DNA from: Pseudolabrys sp963742345
Lineage (GTDB): Bacteria; Pseudomonadota; Alphaproteobacteria; Rhizobiales; Xanthobacteraceae
DNA length: 64,000 nucleotides
Reading direction: 5' to 3'
Assembly: GCA_963742345.1 (NCBI GenBank)
Contig: CAVULO010000001.1
Coordinates: 166,086-230,085, forward strand
Positions 9,685-18,608 of this stretch are shown in pieces (position 1 is the first letter of the stretch; the number at the start of each line of letters is the position of its first letter). The notes beneath the pieces were generated by a model that had not been told where the DNA came from, did not search any database, and saw only the letters and a program-made list of their open reading frames with translations. The position numbers and the translations under genes were made by a program.

Positions 9685-9762
9685 ATGGCTTGGACCACCC
9701 CGATTCTCATAGAGATTTGCATCGGACTCGAGATCAACGGCTATCTGCCGGCCGAGTTCTGA
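9685..9762 (+). CDS. pqqA: PQQ precursor peptide PqqA
   Basis: 25-residue peptide starting MAWTTP and containing GLEINGY. Glu16 and Tyr20 have the E-x-x-x-Y spacing required for the PqqE-catalysed carbon-carbon cross-link that becomes pyrroloquinoline quinone. It is preceded by a GAAAGGAAA ribosome-binding site and followed 31 bases later by pqqB, the usual gene order. The C-terminus (LPAEF) fits the ~25-residue class. Position, length and the E/Y pair make this a secure call. Confidence 0.93.
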   Translation: MAWTTPILIEICIGLEINGYLPAEF

Positions 9763-9793
9763 TTTCCTGATCCTACCTATCCGACCCCGTTAG

Positions 9794-10693
9794 ATGGGGC
9801 GCCTCACCGCCATCGTGCTCGGGTCGGCGGCCGGAGGCGCCTTTCCGCAATGGAATTGCCAGTGTCCGGTCTGCGCGCTGGCGTGGGCCGGTGATCGTCG
9901 CGTCAAACCACGCACGCAAACCAGTATTGCGGTTTCCGCAGGGGATGGTCGTTGGACATTGGTCAACGCCTCGCCCGATTTACCCGCGCAAATACGGGCG
10001 ACGGCACCGCTCCACCCGCGCGGCGATTTACGGGGCAGCCCGATTGATGCCGTGGTGCTCACGGGCGCCGAGATCGACCAGATCGCTGGACTTTTATCCG
10101 TGCGCGAAGGCACTCCTTTCACGCTTTACGCCACGCCGGCTAGTCATGCTGCTGTCGCCGCCAATGCGATGTACGGGGCGATGACGTCGATGTCGCGCCG
10201 CGCGGTCAATCCGGGCGAGCGCTTTATGCTGGCGGGCGATATTGAAGCGACGTTGTTTATGGTTCCGGGGAAACTGCCGCTCTATCTCGAAGGCAAAAAT
10301 CCCGAAGTCGATACCGAAAGTGCGGCCAATGTCGGAATCGAATTGCATCGCGAGGGGGCGCGGCTCGTATTCGTGCCCGGAGCTGCGGCCCTGACAGAAA
10401 GGATGCGCGAACGCTTCGCCCGTGCGGATGTCGTGCTGTTCGATGGTACGCTGTTCACCGATGACGAGATGGTCCGCACCCACACCGGCCAAAAGACGGG
10501 ACGCCGAATGGGCCACATGCCAATCGAAGGAGACGGCGGTTCCTTGCAGGCGTTGAGCGGACTGTCGGCGCGACGCATTTTTGTCCATATCAACAATACC
10601 AATCCGGTATTGATTGAAGGCTCCGTTCAACGGCGCAAGGCCGAGAGTGCCGGCTGGCAAATAGCCGAAGATGGAATGGAGATCGTGCTGTGA
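9794..10693 (+). CDS. pqqB: PqqB, PQQ biosynthesis metallo-beta-lactamase-fold protein
   Basis: 299 residues, normal length. It starts with the conserved LGSAAGGAFPQWNCQCPVC, whose Cys-x-Cys-x2-Cys is the structural zinc site of PqqB. Further conserved motifs are LTGAEIDQIAGLLSVRE and DGTLFTDDEM. The metallo-beta-lactamase fold is present; PqqB acts in the cytoplasm on the excised Glu-Tyr intermediate as a hydroxylase. The start ATG follows GACCCCGTTAG with only a weak ribosome-binding site. The stop overlaps the pqqC start by four bases, so translation is probably coupled. Confidence 0.95.
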   Translation: MGRLTAIVLGSAAGGAFPQWNCQCPVCALAWAGDRRVKPRTQTSIAVSAGDGRWTLVNASPDLPAQIRATAPLHPRGDLRGSPIDAVVLTGAEIDQIAGLLSVREGTPFTLYATPASHAAVAANAMYGAMTSMSRRAVNPGERFMLAGDIEATLFMVPGKLPLYLEGKNPEVDTESAANVGIELHREGARLVFVPGAAALTERMRERFARADVVLFDGTLFTDDEMVRTHTGQKTGRRMGHMPIEGDGGSLQALSGLSARRIFVHINNTNPVLIEGSVQRRKAESAGWQIAEDGMEIVL

Positions 10694-11421
10694 AGTTGCT
10701 TTCTCCGGAGGAGCTTGAATCCGCGCTGCGCGATATCGGCGCCAAGCGATATCATCGCCTGCATCCATTCCATGCACTGCTTCATGGCGGCAAGTGCAAC
10801 AAAGGCCAAGTTCAGGCATGGGCACTCAACCGTTACTATTACCAGGCGATGATCCCTATCAAGGATGCGAGTCTCATCGCGCGGTGCGAAGATTCAGCCG
10901 TGCGTCGCGAATGGCGATCGCGCCTCGTCGATCACGACGGCGAGCGCGACGGCGACGGCGGCATTGCACGTTGGCTCAAGCTCGCAGACGGCCTTGGGCT
11001 CGAACGCGGTTACGTCACTTCGCTGCGCGGACTATTGCCGGGCACGCGTTTTGCGGTTGACGGCTATGTGCATTTTGTGCGCGAAAAGACGCTGCTGGAA
11101 GCGATCGCGTCGTCGCTGACCGAGATGTTTTCGCCGGTGATTATCAGCGAGCGCATGGCTGGAATGTTGGCGAACTACGATTTCATTACGCGTGAAACGC
11201 TGAGCTATTTCGACAAGCGCCCACCACAGGCCCAACGCGACGCAGATTTTGCGCTCAATTACGTCAAGCGCAATGCCAGGACTCCGGAGCAACAGCAGGC
11301 GGTGCTTGCCGCGCTCGAATTCAAATGTGGTGTCTTGTGGGCTATGCTGGACGCGCTATCTCACGCCTACGTGGCGCCCAAAGACATCCCGCCGGGCGCA
11401 TTTGTGCCGGAGGATCATTGA
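10690..11421 (+). CDS. pqqC: Pyrroloquinoline-quinone synthase PqqC
   Basis: 243 residues. All-helical haem-oxygenase-like fold with family motifs HPFHALLHGGKCNKGQVQAW, NRYYYQAMIPIKDA and HFVREKTLLEAIASSLTEMF. It performs the final cofactor-free, oxygen-dependent ring closure and eight-electron oxidation to PQQ. The start is GTG at 10690, overlapping the pqqB stop. The stop TGA shares its last base with the pqqD ATG, so pqqB, pqqC and pqqD form a tightly coupled operon. Confidence 0.96.
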   Translation: MKLLSPEELESALRDIGAKRYHRLHPFHALLHGGKCNKGQVQAWALNRYYYQAMIPIKDASLIARCEDSAVRREWRSRLVDHDGERDGDGGIARWLKLADGLGLERGYVTSLRGLLPGTRFAVDGYVHFVREKTLLEAIASSLTEMFSPVIISERMAGMLANYDFITRETLSYFDKRPPQAQRDADFALNYVKRNARTPEQQQAVLAALEFKCGVLWAMLDALSHAYVAPKDIPPGAFVPEDH

Positions 11422-11714
11422 TGGACCGGCCGGCAATGCAATTTTCCGACAGTGCTTGCCCGCGGCTCCCGCGAGGTGTGCGGCTGACGCACAACGAAGC
11501 GCAGGGCGGCTGGGTTCTGCTCGCGCCCGAACGTGTCTTCAAAGCCGACGCTATTACTGCCGAGATATTGAAGCGGTGCACAGGCGAAGCGACGCTCGAT
11601 GCAATCGTGGACGATCTCGCTAAGACGTTTGCGGCGCCGCGCGAGCGCATTCATGCCGATGTGGTGAAGCTGCTGGGCGGGTTGGCGGAGAAGAAATTGT
11701 TGGAGTTGGGTTGA
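11421..11714 (+). CDS. pqqD: PqqD, PqqA-binding chaperone
   Basis: 97 residues from the ATG at 11421 that overlaps the pqqC stop (TGATG). The core LPRGVRLTHNEAQGGWVLLA and the helix-rich C-terminus (AEILKRCTGEATLDAIVDDL) match the RiPP recognition element fold of PqqD. It binds the PqqA peptide and presents it to PqqE. An upstream extension of the frame exists inside pqqC but is not needed. Confidence 0.93.
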   Translation: MDRPAMQFSDSACPRLPRGVRLTHNEAQGGWVLLAPERVFKADAITAEILKRCTGEATLDAIVDDLAKTFAAPRERIHADVVKLLGGLAEKKLLELG

Positions 11715-12829
11715 GTGATGTGCGGCATCCTTCGAGGCGCGTCGTGACGACAAACGGCATCAGTTTGCCTGCGCCCCTCGGTCTGCTTGCCGAATTGACA
11801 CACCGTTGCCCACTCGGCTGTCCCTATTGTTCCAATCCGCTGGCGCTCGACAAGCGTGACGACGAACTAAGCACCGCGACGTGGGCGCGTGTATTCCGCG
11901 AAGCTGCTTCCCTCGGCGTGCTGCAAGTACATCTTTCTGGCGGCGAGCCGGCGGCGCGGCGCGACCTGCCCGGAATAGTCAAAGCCACGCGCGAAGCCGG
12001 TCTTTACAACAATCTCATTACCTCGGCGATCGGACTGACGCCGCAAACTCTCGCGGTGCTCGCCGATGCAGGCCTCGATCACGTGCAGATTTCCATACAG
12101 GACAGCGACGAGGCCTCCGCTGATCATATCGCCGGTTACAAAAGTGCCTCCACGCGCAAACGCGCAATTGCCGGCGAAGTCGTCAAACTCGGTCTACCGT
12201 TGACCATTAATATGGTTGTTCATCGCGCCAATATCGAACGCGTCGAATCGATGGTGGAATTGGCGCTGTCGCTCGGCGCCAGCCGCGTGGAGATTGCTCA
12301 CGTCCAATATTACGGCTGGGCCATGAAGAATCGCGCTGCGCTTATGCCCACGCGCGAACAGGTCGATAGGGCGGTTCGTCAGGTCGAGATGCTGCGGACC
12401 AAGCACCATGGCCAGATCGTCATTGATGCGGTGGCGCCCGATTACTATGCGCGTTTTCCTAAACCCTGTGTCGGCGGTTGGGGCCGCCGCTCGCTCAATG
12501 TTACGCCCGCGGGCCGAGTACTTCCGTGCCATGCTGCCGAAGTCATTCCGGGACTCGAGTTCTGGAATGTGCGCGACCATTCGCTCGTCGACATTTGGCA
12601 CAGCTCGCCCGCGTTTTTGGAATTCCGCGGCACAGATTGGATGCTGGAGCCTTGCAGAACTTGTGCGCGGCGCGATCAGGACTTTGGCGGTTGCCGTTGC
12701 CAGGCGTTCATGATTACGGGCGATGCCCGCGCCGCAGATCCGGTTTGCCACCTGTCACCGCATCATGCCCTGGTCGAACAACTTGCGGCGGTGCGGGAAG
12801 ACAACGCCTACAGCTACCGTAGCTCCTGA
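11711..12829 (+). CDS. pqqE: PqqE, radical SAM PqqA peptide cyclase
   Basis: 372 residues. The N-terminal radical SAM domain has the [4Fe-4S] motif CPLGCPYC, and LQVHLSGGEPAARRDL supplies the SAM-binding GGE. The C-terminal SPASM domain has the expected cysteines (LPCHAAEVIPGLEFWNVRDH, EPCRTCARRDQDFGGCRCQA). The enzyme forms the Glu-Tyr cross-link in PqqA. The listed start is TTG overlapping the pqqD stop; an in-frame GTG at 11720 is the alternative. No protease genes of the pqqF/G type are in the window. Confidence 0.95.
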   Translation: MSDVRHPSRRVVTTNGISLPAPLGLLAELTHRCPLGCPYCSNPLALDKRDDELSTATWARVFREAASLGVLQVHLSGGEPAARRDLPGIVKATREAGLYNNLITSAIGLTPQTLAVLADAGLDHVQISIQDSDEASADHIAGYKSASTRKRAIAGEVVKLGLPLTINMVVHRANIERVESMVELALSLGASRVEIAHVQYYGWAMKNRAALMPTREQVDRAVRQVEMLRTKHHGQIVIDAVAPDYYARFPKPCVGGWGRRSLNVTPAGRVLPCHAAEVIPGLEFWNVRDHSLVDIWHSSPAFLEFRGTDWMLEPCRTCARRDQDFGGCRCQAFMITGDARAADPVCHLSPHHALVEQLAAVREDNAYSYRSS

Positions 12830-12963
12830 TTACACAGAATTGCCCGTCCCCGATTGCAACGGAGGCGCGAAAGGTGGAGACTTGCATCAAAGGGGGTGCG
12901 CTCCGGGGCCCTTTTCGGTTGGACCGCGCGAGTTAAGCACCTCCACATCAGGGAGGGACTTCG

Positions 12964-14259
12964 ATGATTCCGCGTGTCACGGCTCAGCGTTCTATTTTGC
13001 TTGCCGGTACGGTCGCCGGCGTTTTGTTCGCCGCACCGGTATTTGCTCAGCAACCGCCCGCATCAGCGCCCGCCGCTACGCCACCCGCGGCCGCTCCGGC
13101 TGCACCGACAGCGCTACCGCCCGGGTCGCCGCTGATGGGCCGCCCTGAAGGCAATGAGGCGGCTGCGAAGCTCGCGCCGGTCGCCGCGCCCCCGCTGCCG
13201 GCAGCGGCCGACAAGTTGCCGACAGCGCAGCTCAAGCTGCCGCCCGGCTTTAATATCGAAGTCTATGCCAGTGGCATCGCCAATACGCGCTCATTGCGCG
13301 TCGGCGACAAGGGTACCGTGTTTGTCGGAACGCGTTTTGGCAACAAGGTCACCGCAATCGTCAAGAAGGACGGCAAGACCGAGATCAAGACTGTTGCCTC
13401 CGGCCTCTATCGTCCGAACGGACTAGCTTACCATAACGGTACGCTCTACATCGCCGAGTTGTCGCAGATCTCCAAGATCGACAACATCGAGAACGTGCTC
13501 GACAACCCGCCGAAGCCAACGGTGATCTATACCGATCTGCCAAAGGACGAAGCGCACGGCTGGAAGTTCATCGCCGTCGGCCCCGACAACAAGCTCTACA
13601 TTCCGGTCGGACAGCCGGGCAACAACGTGTTGCATGACAAAGACCACGGCCAGATCCGCCGTATCAATCTCGACGGCACCGGGCGCGAAACCGTGGCAGT
13701 CGGCGTGCGTAATACGGTCGGCTTCGACTGGAATCCGGTCAACAAGCAGCTCTACTTCTCCGACAACGGGCGCGACTGGCTCTCGGAAGATGTCCCGCAG
13801 GACGAACTCAATCGCGTGACGAAAGTCGGCGAGCATTTCGGCGCGCCCTATTGCTATCAGGGCAATATGCTCGATCCGGAATTCGGCTGGGGGCATAGCT
13901 GCCGTGAATTCACGGCGCCGGTGGCATTGACCGGTCCGCATTCGGCGGGCCTCGGCATGCGCTTCTACACCGGCAACATGTTCCCGAAGGAGTACAAGAA
14001 CGCCATTATCCTTGCCCGTCACGGCTCATGGAACCGTTCAACTAAATTCGGCGGTGACGTTGTTCTCATCAAGCTCAACAAGGACGGCACCGTACGTTCA
14101 ATAGAGCCGTTCATCACCGGCTTCCTGGTCGACAACAAGTACATCGGCCGTCCGGTGGATGTGCAACAGATGGCGGATGGATCGCTGCTCCTGTCCGACG
14201 ACTGGAACGGTGCGATCTATCGCATTACCTACGGAAAGGCGAAGGTCGCCGGCAGGTAA
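12964..14259 (+). CDS. PQQ-dependent sugar dehydrogenase (sorbosone/glucose dehydrogenase type)
   Basis: 431 residues: signal peptide (LLAGTVAGVLFAAPVFAQQ), an Ala/Pro-rich linker of about 60 residues, then a six-bladed beta-propeller. Motifs of the Gdh-B/sorbosone dehydrogenase family include ASGLYRPNGLAYHNGTLYIA, DEAHGWKFIAVGPDNKLYIP, QIRRINLDGTGRETVAVGVR and LLLSDDWNGAIYRITY. It should oxidise sugars or sugar aldehydes in the periplasm using PQQ. It lies 134 bases after pqqE, which makes it an obvious client of the cofactor. GGGAGG precedes the ATG. The substrate cannot be read from sequence. Confidence 0.88.
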   Translation: MIPRVTAQRSILLAGTVAGVLFAAPVFAQQPPASAPAATPPAAAPAAPTALPPGSPLMGRPEGNEAAAKLAPVAAPPLPAAADKLPTAQLKLPPGFNIEVYASGIANTRSLRVGDKGTVFVGTRFGNKVTAIVKKDGKTEIKTVASGLYRPNGLAYHNGTLYIAELSQISKIDNIENVLDNPPKPTVIYTDLPKDEAHGWKFIAVGPDNKLYIPVGQPGNNVLHDKDHGQIRRINLDGTGRETVAVGVRNTVGFDWNPVNKQLYFSDNGRDWLSEDVPQDELNRVTKVGEHFGAPYCYQGNMLDPEFGWGHSCREFTAPVALTGPHSAGLGMRFYTGNMFPKEYKNAIILARHGSWNRSTKFGGDVVLIKLNKDGTVRSIEPFITGFLVDNKYIGRPVDVQQMADGSLLLSDDWNGAIYRITYGKAKVAGR

Positions 14260-14271
14260 GACAATGTCATG

Positions 14272-14301
14272 CGGCCGGGGGCTTGCCCCCGGCCGTTTTT
14301 T
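14272..14301 (+). terminator. Terminator after the sugar dehydrogenase
   Basis: Perfect 10-base GC stem (CGGCCGGGGG / CCCCCGGCCG) with loop CTTG, then TTTTTT. It separates the dehydrogenase from the cytochrome, though readthrough may still couple them because the cytochrome starts 17 bases later. Confidence 0.85.
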
Positions 14302-14317
14302 ATTCGAATTGACGATC

Positions 14318-14932
14318 ATGCAAATTGTCGATGTAGCGCGTCGGGTCACCGTTGCGGCGCTGCTGATTTGTGGCGCCGGTCAGCCGCTGCTCGGCGAGAC
14401 CATCGCCGAACGCGCTGCACCTTGCCTTGCCTGCCACGGTGAAAGCGGCCAGTCGGAAACGCCCGAAGTGCCTTCTCTCGGCGGACAACCAGCGCCTTAC
14501 CTGTTGATCCAGCTTTACTTGTTTCGCGAACAGCAGCGCGTGTCTCCGGCCAAGAAGGACGATCAGATGATCCAGGTCATGTCGGAGATGACAAAGGGCT
14601 TCACCGACGACGACCTGCGAAATTTCTCGGACTTCATTGCCAAATTGCCGGCGCCAAAACCGCCGGCCGACGCCGGCGATGCTGGCCGCTTGCAGCGTGC
14701 GGCGCTACTGATCACGCAGTATCGGTGCAACAGCTGCCACAATCTGGATTTGGCCGGTCGCGAAAATATCCCGCATATCGCAAACCAGCGCGAGGACTAT
14801 CTCGTGAAGACGTTGCGCGACTACAAGAGCAATGTCCGGCATGGCTACGATGGTGCCATGGCCGAGGTGCTGGCACCCGTCAACGACCAGCAGATTCCTG
14901 ATCTCGCCTATTACATCGCGCGCTTTCGCTGA
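14318..14932 (+). CDS. Secreted di-haem cytochrome c (c4-type)
   Basis: 205 residues with a signal peptide (VTVAALLICGAGQPLLGE) and two haem-attachment motifs, CLACH near residue 36 and CNSCH near residue 140, each in a domain of about 90 residues. The duplicated layout and the segment ETPEVPSLGGQPAPYLLIQL are typical of c4-type periplasmic electron carriers. Directly after the PQQ dehydrogenase, it probably takes electrons from it; that pairing is inferred from position. A longer frame opens within the dehydrogenase, but only the ATG at 14318 gives a sensible leader. Confidence 0.87.
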   Translation: MQIVDVARRVTVAALLICGAGQPLLGETIAERAAPCLACHGESGQSETPEVPSLGGQPAPYLLIQLYLFREQQRVSPAKKDDQMIQVMSEMTKGFTDDDLRNFSDFIAKLPAPKPPADAGDAGRLQRAALLITQYRCNSCHNLDLAGRENIPHIANQREDYLVKTLRDYKSNVRHGYDGAMAEVLAPVNDQQIPDLAYYIARFR

Positions 14933-14960
14933 TCGTAGAGCGCGGGTGTCCGTATGCGAA

Positions 14961-14990
14961 AAAACCGGACCCCGTTAGGGGCCCGGTTTC
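14961..14990. terminator. Bidirectional hairpin terminator
   Basis: Arms AAAACCGG and CCGGTTT around an inner CCCC/GGGG pairing. It is T-rich on the minus side and lies between the convergent cytochrome and LysR genes. Confidence 0.7.
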
Positions 14991-15192
14991 AGTAATTGTC
15001 GGCGTGGGGGCCGACAACTCTTCCAGAGGGGAACAATGCTGCCCACCGGCGATTCTGGGAGGATATCCATCCGGCGCAACAGCGAGCTTGCAGTATGCGA
15101 AGCGTGCGCCATGGCGGCAACGCCGGTCGTCGCATGACTGCCATGCGCAATCGCAATTCCAGATCACCGATTTTTGTTTGTGGCCAAACGAA

Positions 15193-16104
15193 TCAGAAAT
15201 GCCAGCGCTGCGCATTGGCGACCAGGAAGTCTCTGAAGACCTGGATGCGGGCGACCGACTTGAGTTCTTCTGGATAAACAAAATAGGCATCAAGCGCGAG
15301 CGTGTCGGCCTCGCCAAACAATTGCACCAGACCGCCATTTTCCTCGACCAGATAGTCCGGCAGCATCGCGATGCCGAGCCCGCGCTGGCACGCGCGCAAG
15401 ACGCCGAGCACGTTGTTTACCGTCAGCTGCGGTGTGCGCGGGCCTTTGCCGTCCCGACTTATTTCCAGAAGCCAGCGCCGGTTTTGCAGGTGCGCCGGCA
15501 CCACATGGCCGCCAAGCAGAATAATGCGATGTTTATCGAGTTCTTCGTGAGCCCGCGGCGTGCCGAATCTCTTGAGATAGTCGGGGGAGGCATAGGCATG
15601 GAAATGCACGGAAAATAGCTTGCGCTGGATCAGGTCGGGCTGAGTGGGCTGCCGCAGCCGGATGGCGACATCGGCCTCGCGCATCGCCAGATCGAGTTCC
15701 TCGTCGGTGGTGATGAGCGTGATGTGGATATCCGGATATAGGTCCAGAAATTCGCCGAGTCGCGGCGTTAGCCAATGCACCCCGATCCCGGGCGTGGTCG
15801 AGACCTTGAGTTCGCCATTCGGACGCTCGCGGCTGTCGGTGAGCTTGGTGCGCGCCGCTTCGAGCTTCATGAAGACTTCATGCGCCGTCCGGTACAGCAA
15901 TTCGCCCTGCTCGGTTAGGATCAAACCGCGTGCATGCCGGTGAAACAGCGAGACCGAAAGTTCGCTTTCCAGCGCCGATACCTGGCGAGACACCGCCGAT
16001 TGTGACAGCCCGAGCCGCTCTCCAGCATGCGTAAACGAGCCGGCTTCGGCCGCGGCGTGAAACACCTTCAGCTTGTCCCAGTCCATCGAATTGTTGGGGG
16101 CCAT
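15193..16104 (-). CDS. LysR family transcriptional regulator
   Basis: 303 residues. The N-terminal winged helix-turn-helix is MDWDKLKVFHAAAEAGSFTH followed by AGERLGLSQSAVSRQVSALE. The C-terminal effector-binding domain has the usual features (LKVSTTPGIGVHWLTPRLGE, LRACQRGLGIAMLPDYLVEE). It lies four bases downstream of trxB on the same strand and is probably cotranscribed with it. The target genes and inducer are not visible. Confidence 0.9.
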   Translation of the reverse strand: MAPNNSMDWDKLKVFHAAAEAGSFTHAGERLGLSQSAVSRQVSALESELSVSLFHRHARGLILTEQGELLYRTAHEVFMKLEAARTKLTDSRERPNGELKVSTTPGIGVHWLTPRLGEFLDLYPDIHITLITTDEELDLAMREADVAIRLRQPTQPDLIQRKLFSVHFHAYASPDYLKRFGTPRAHEELDKHRIILLGGHVVPAHLQNRRWLLEISRDGKGPRTPQLTVNNVLGVLRACQRGLGIAMLPDYLVEENGGLVQLFGEADTLALDAYFVYPEELKSVARIQVFRDFLVANAQRWHF

Positions 16105-16108
16105 GATC

Positions 16109-17074
16109 TTATTCCGCCGCCGCGCGCTGGTGTTCGTGCGCGGCCAGGAATTTCTCCGCTTCGAGCGCTGCCATGCAGCCTAGTCCGGCAGCGGTTACCG
16201 CCTGCCGGTAAATATCGTCGGTGACGTCGCCGGCGGCGAACACGCCGGGCACCGAGGTGGCGGTGGAATGGCCGGTCGTTACGATATATCCGGACGGCTT
16301 CATCTGAACTTGGCCGGCGAACAGTTCCGAGGCCGGTTGGTGGCCGATCGCGATGAACACGCCGTCGACTTGGCGTTCGGAGATGCTGCCGGTCTTCACA
16401 TTTTTGATCCGCACGCCGTTGACCTTCAGCGGGTTGTCACCGCCGATGACGTCTTCGAGCACGCTGTCCCAGATCACCTCGATCTTGGGATGTTTGAACA
16501 AGCGGTCCTGTAAGATTTTCTCGGCTCGAAATGCATCGCGTCGATGCATCACCGTGACCTTGGACGCAAAATTGGTCAGGAACAGCGCTTCTTCCACGGC
16601 GGTATTTCCGCCGCCAACCACGATCACTTCCTTGTTGCGGTAAAAGAAGCCGTCACAGGTCGCACAGGCCGATACACCGTAGCCTTTGAATTTTTGCTCG
16701 GATGGCAGATCCAGCCAGCGCGCTTGCGCGCCCGTCGCGATAATCAAGGCATCGGCGAGATAGATGTCGCCGGAATCGCAGGTCAGCCGGAAAGGCCGCT
16801 GCGTCAGCTCTACCTTGTTGACATGATCGGTAACGATGCGGGTGCCGACGTGCTCGGCTTGCGCCTGCATCTGTTCCATCAGCCAAGGCCCCTGGATGAC
16901 ATCGGCAAAGCCCGGGTAGTTCTCGACGTCGGTGGTGATGGTCAGCTGGCCGCCAGGCTGGATACCCTGGATCAGAATCGGTTCGAGCATGGCGCGCGCG
17001 GCATAGACCGCGGCGGTGTATCCGGCCGGACCCGAGCCGACGATCACGACTTTGGCGTGGGTAGTCTTTGCCAT
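16109..17074 (-). CDS. trxB: Thioredoxin-disulfide reductase
   Basis: 321 residues, normal length. FAD-binding GSGPAGYTAAVYAARA at the N-terminus, redox-active CATC within YGVSACATCDGFFYRNK, NADPH-binding VGGGNTAVEEALFL and C-terminal FAAGDVTDDIYRQAVTAAGL. It transfers electrons from NADPH to thioredoxin in the cytoplasm. The gene is divergent from the lrp-type gene and followed directly by a LysR gene. Confidence 0.97.
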   Translation of the reverse strand: MAKTTHAKVVIVGSGPAGYTAAVYAARAMLEPILIQGIQPGGQLTITTDVENYPGFADVIQGPWLMEQMQAQAEHVGTRIVTDHVNKVELTQRPFRLTCDSGDIYLADALIIATGAQARWLDLPSEQKFKGYGVSACATCDGFFYRNKEVIVVGGGNTAVEEALFLTNFASKVTVMHRRDAFRAEKILQDRLFKHPKIEVIWDSVLEDVIGGDNPLKVNGVRIKNVKTGSISERQVDGVFIAIGHQPASELFAGQVQMKPSGYIVTTGHSTATSVPGVFAAGDVTDDIYRQAVTAAGLGCMAALEAEKFLAAHEHQRAAAE

Positions 17075-17321
17075 GTTCTACGCCCCCCTGGATGGGCGTC
17101 ATCGGGCGTTTGGCCCGGGCGGCCGGACGCTGGCCGGCTCTTTTGCCCGTGTTCGATTTATGGCTTCCGCCTGAGCTATGCAAGATACGCAACCCCCGGA
17201 CCCACAGTCTGGGTGGGGTTACGCGATCACGATCCGACGAGGACGCAATATTGTTTCGCGAAATAATATTTCGCAGTATTAATGTTCCCGTCAGCCAGCG
17301 CCCGTCCCGAAGGTAGAACCT

Positions 17322-17789
17322 GTGCCCGCACGTCTCGACGCCATCGATCGCAAGATCCTCAAAGAGCTCCAGGAAGACGGCCGCATCACCAACGTAGAAC
17401 TGGCAAGCCGAGTCGGGATCTCGGCACCGCCCTGTCTGCGCCGTGTGCGCGCGCTGGAGGAGGCGGGATATATCAAGGGCTACCGCGCGCTGCTCGATGA
17501 GAAGAAGCTTGGCTACGAAGTGACTGTGTTCGCGATGGTGCATTTGGCCAGCCAGGCCGAAGCCGATCTCGTCGCATTCGAGGAGTTCGTACGCGCACAG
17601 CCGTTGGTGCGCGAGTGCTGGATGCTCTCGGGCGAAATCGACTTCGTGCTCAAATGCGTGGCGCCTGACTTGAAAACTTTTCAGGCCTTTGTCGAAAAGC
17701 TCACCGCTGCGCCGACTGTGCGCAACGTGAAGACCTCGCTGACACTGCGCAATTCCAAAGACGCGGCGATGGTGCCGATGGAGTCATAG
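17322..17789 (+). CDS. Lrp/AsnC family transcriptional regulator
   Basis: 155 residues. The N-terminal helix-turn-helix is LDAIDRKILKELQEDGRITN followed by VELASRVGISAPPCLRRVRA. The C-terminal RAM/AsnC ligand-binding domain (YEVTVFAMVHLASQAEADLV, CWMLSGEIDFVLKCVAPDLK) senses amino acids in this family. The start is GTG. The gene is divergent from trxB across about 250 bases of shared upstream sequence. Confidence 0.92.
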   Translation: MPARLDAIDRKILKELQEDGRITNVELASRVGISAPPCLRRVRALEEAGYIKGYRALLDEKKLGYEVTVFAMVHLASQAEADLVAFEEFVRAQPLVRECWMLSGEIDFVLKCVAPDLKTFQAFVEKLTAAPTVRNVKTSLTLRNSKDAAMVPMES

Positions 17790-17882
17790 CAGGATCATGG
17801 CGGAGTGCGCACAGCGCGTTCGCGTCTTCGGTCTGCGGGTCTTGCCGCTAAAATACCCGACGTAAGATGTCGGAAGCGGCGC

Positions 17883-18356
17883 CTACCGCCACTCCACTTT
17901 CTTCACAGCGTACGCTTTTGCGCCGCCGGGGGTGTTGACCTCGACTGAGGCGCCCTTGGTTTTGCCGATCAGCGCCTTGGCAAGCGGCGACGTGATTGAA
18001 ATTCTGCCTTTCTTGGCGTCGGCTTCCGGCTCGCCAACGATCTGCCACACTTTTTTCTCGTCAGTGTCTTCGTCGACCAGAGTGACTGTCGCGCCGAACT
18101 TGATCGACTCACCTGACAATTTGGATACGTCGATCACGTCGGCGCGCGCAAGCTTGTCCTCAAGCTCGGCAATGCGGCCTTCGTTGAGCGACTGCTGCTC
18201 CTTGGCGGCATGATATTCGGCATTCTCCGACAGGTCGCCGTGCGTGCGCGCGTCGGTGATCTGTTGAATAATGCGGGGCCGCTCGACCTGCTGGCAATGC
18301 TTGAGCTCGGACTCGAGCGCAGAATAGCCGGCGGCGGTCATTGGGATTTTTTCCAT
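17883..18356 (-). CDS. greA: Transcription elongation factor GreA
   Basis: 157 residues, normal length. The N-terminal coiled coil (YSALESELKHCQQVERPRII through AKEQQSLNEGRIAELEDKLA) is followed by the FKBP-like C-terminal domain (ITSPLAKALIGKTKGASVEV). It stimulates cleavage of backtracked transcripts by RNA polymerase. It lies about 250 bases downstream of carB on the same strand; the gap holds no convincing gene. Confidence 0.96.
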   Translation of the reverse strand: MEKIPMTAAGYSALESELKHCQQVERPRIIQQITDARTHGDLSENAEYHAAKEQQSLNEGRIAELEDKLARADVIDVSKLSGESIKFGATVTLVDEDTDEKKVWQIVGEPEADAKKGRISITSPLAKALIGKTKGASVEVNTPGGAKAYAVKKVEWR

Positions 18357-18608
18357 CGTCTCATCTCCTCCTGGCGGGCGCCCGAAATAACCTGAACGAC
18401 CTTCAGCGCCGCCAAGCCCCTTTCACCCTCGATCCCGTCAAATCGACTCGTAATACGACTCCGGCCACGGTCACCCGCGAAACCGGAGTCATGTAAACGA
18501 GGGCCGGTCAAAAAAGCCCCGTCGCGGCCAGCCTCACCTGATGCCGCGACTGTGGACTTCCCGGCGTCACTCGTGCCGTCACCCGGGTCTTGTAGGCCAA
18601 AATGACCT

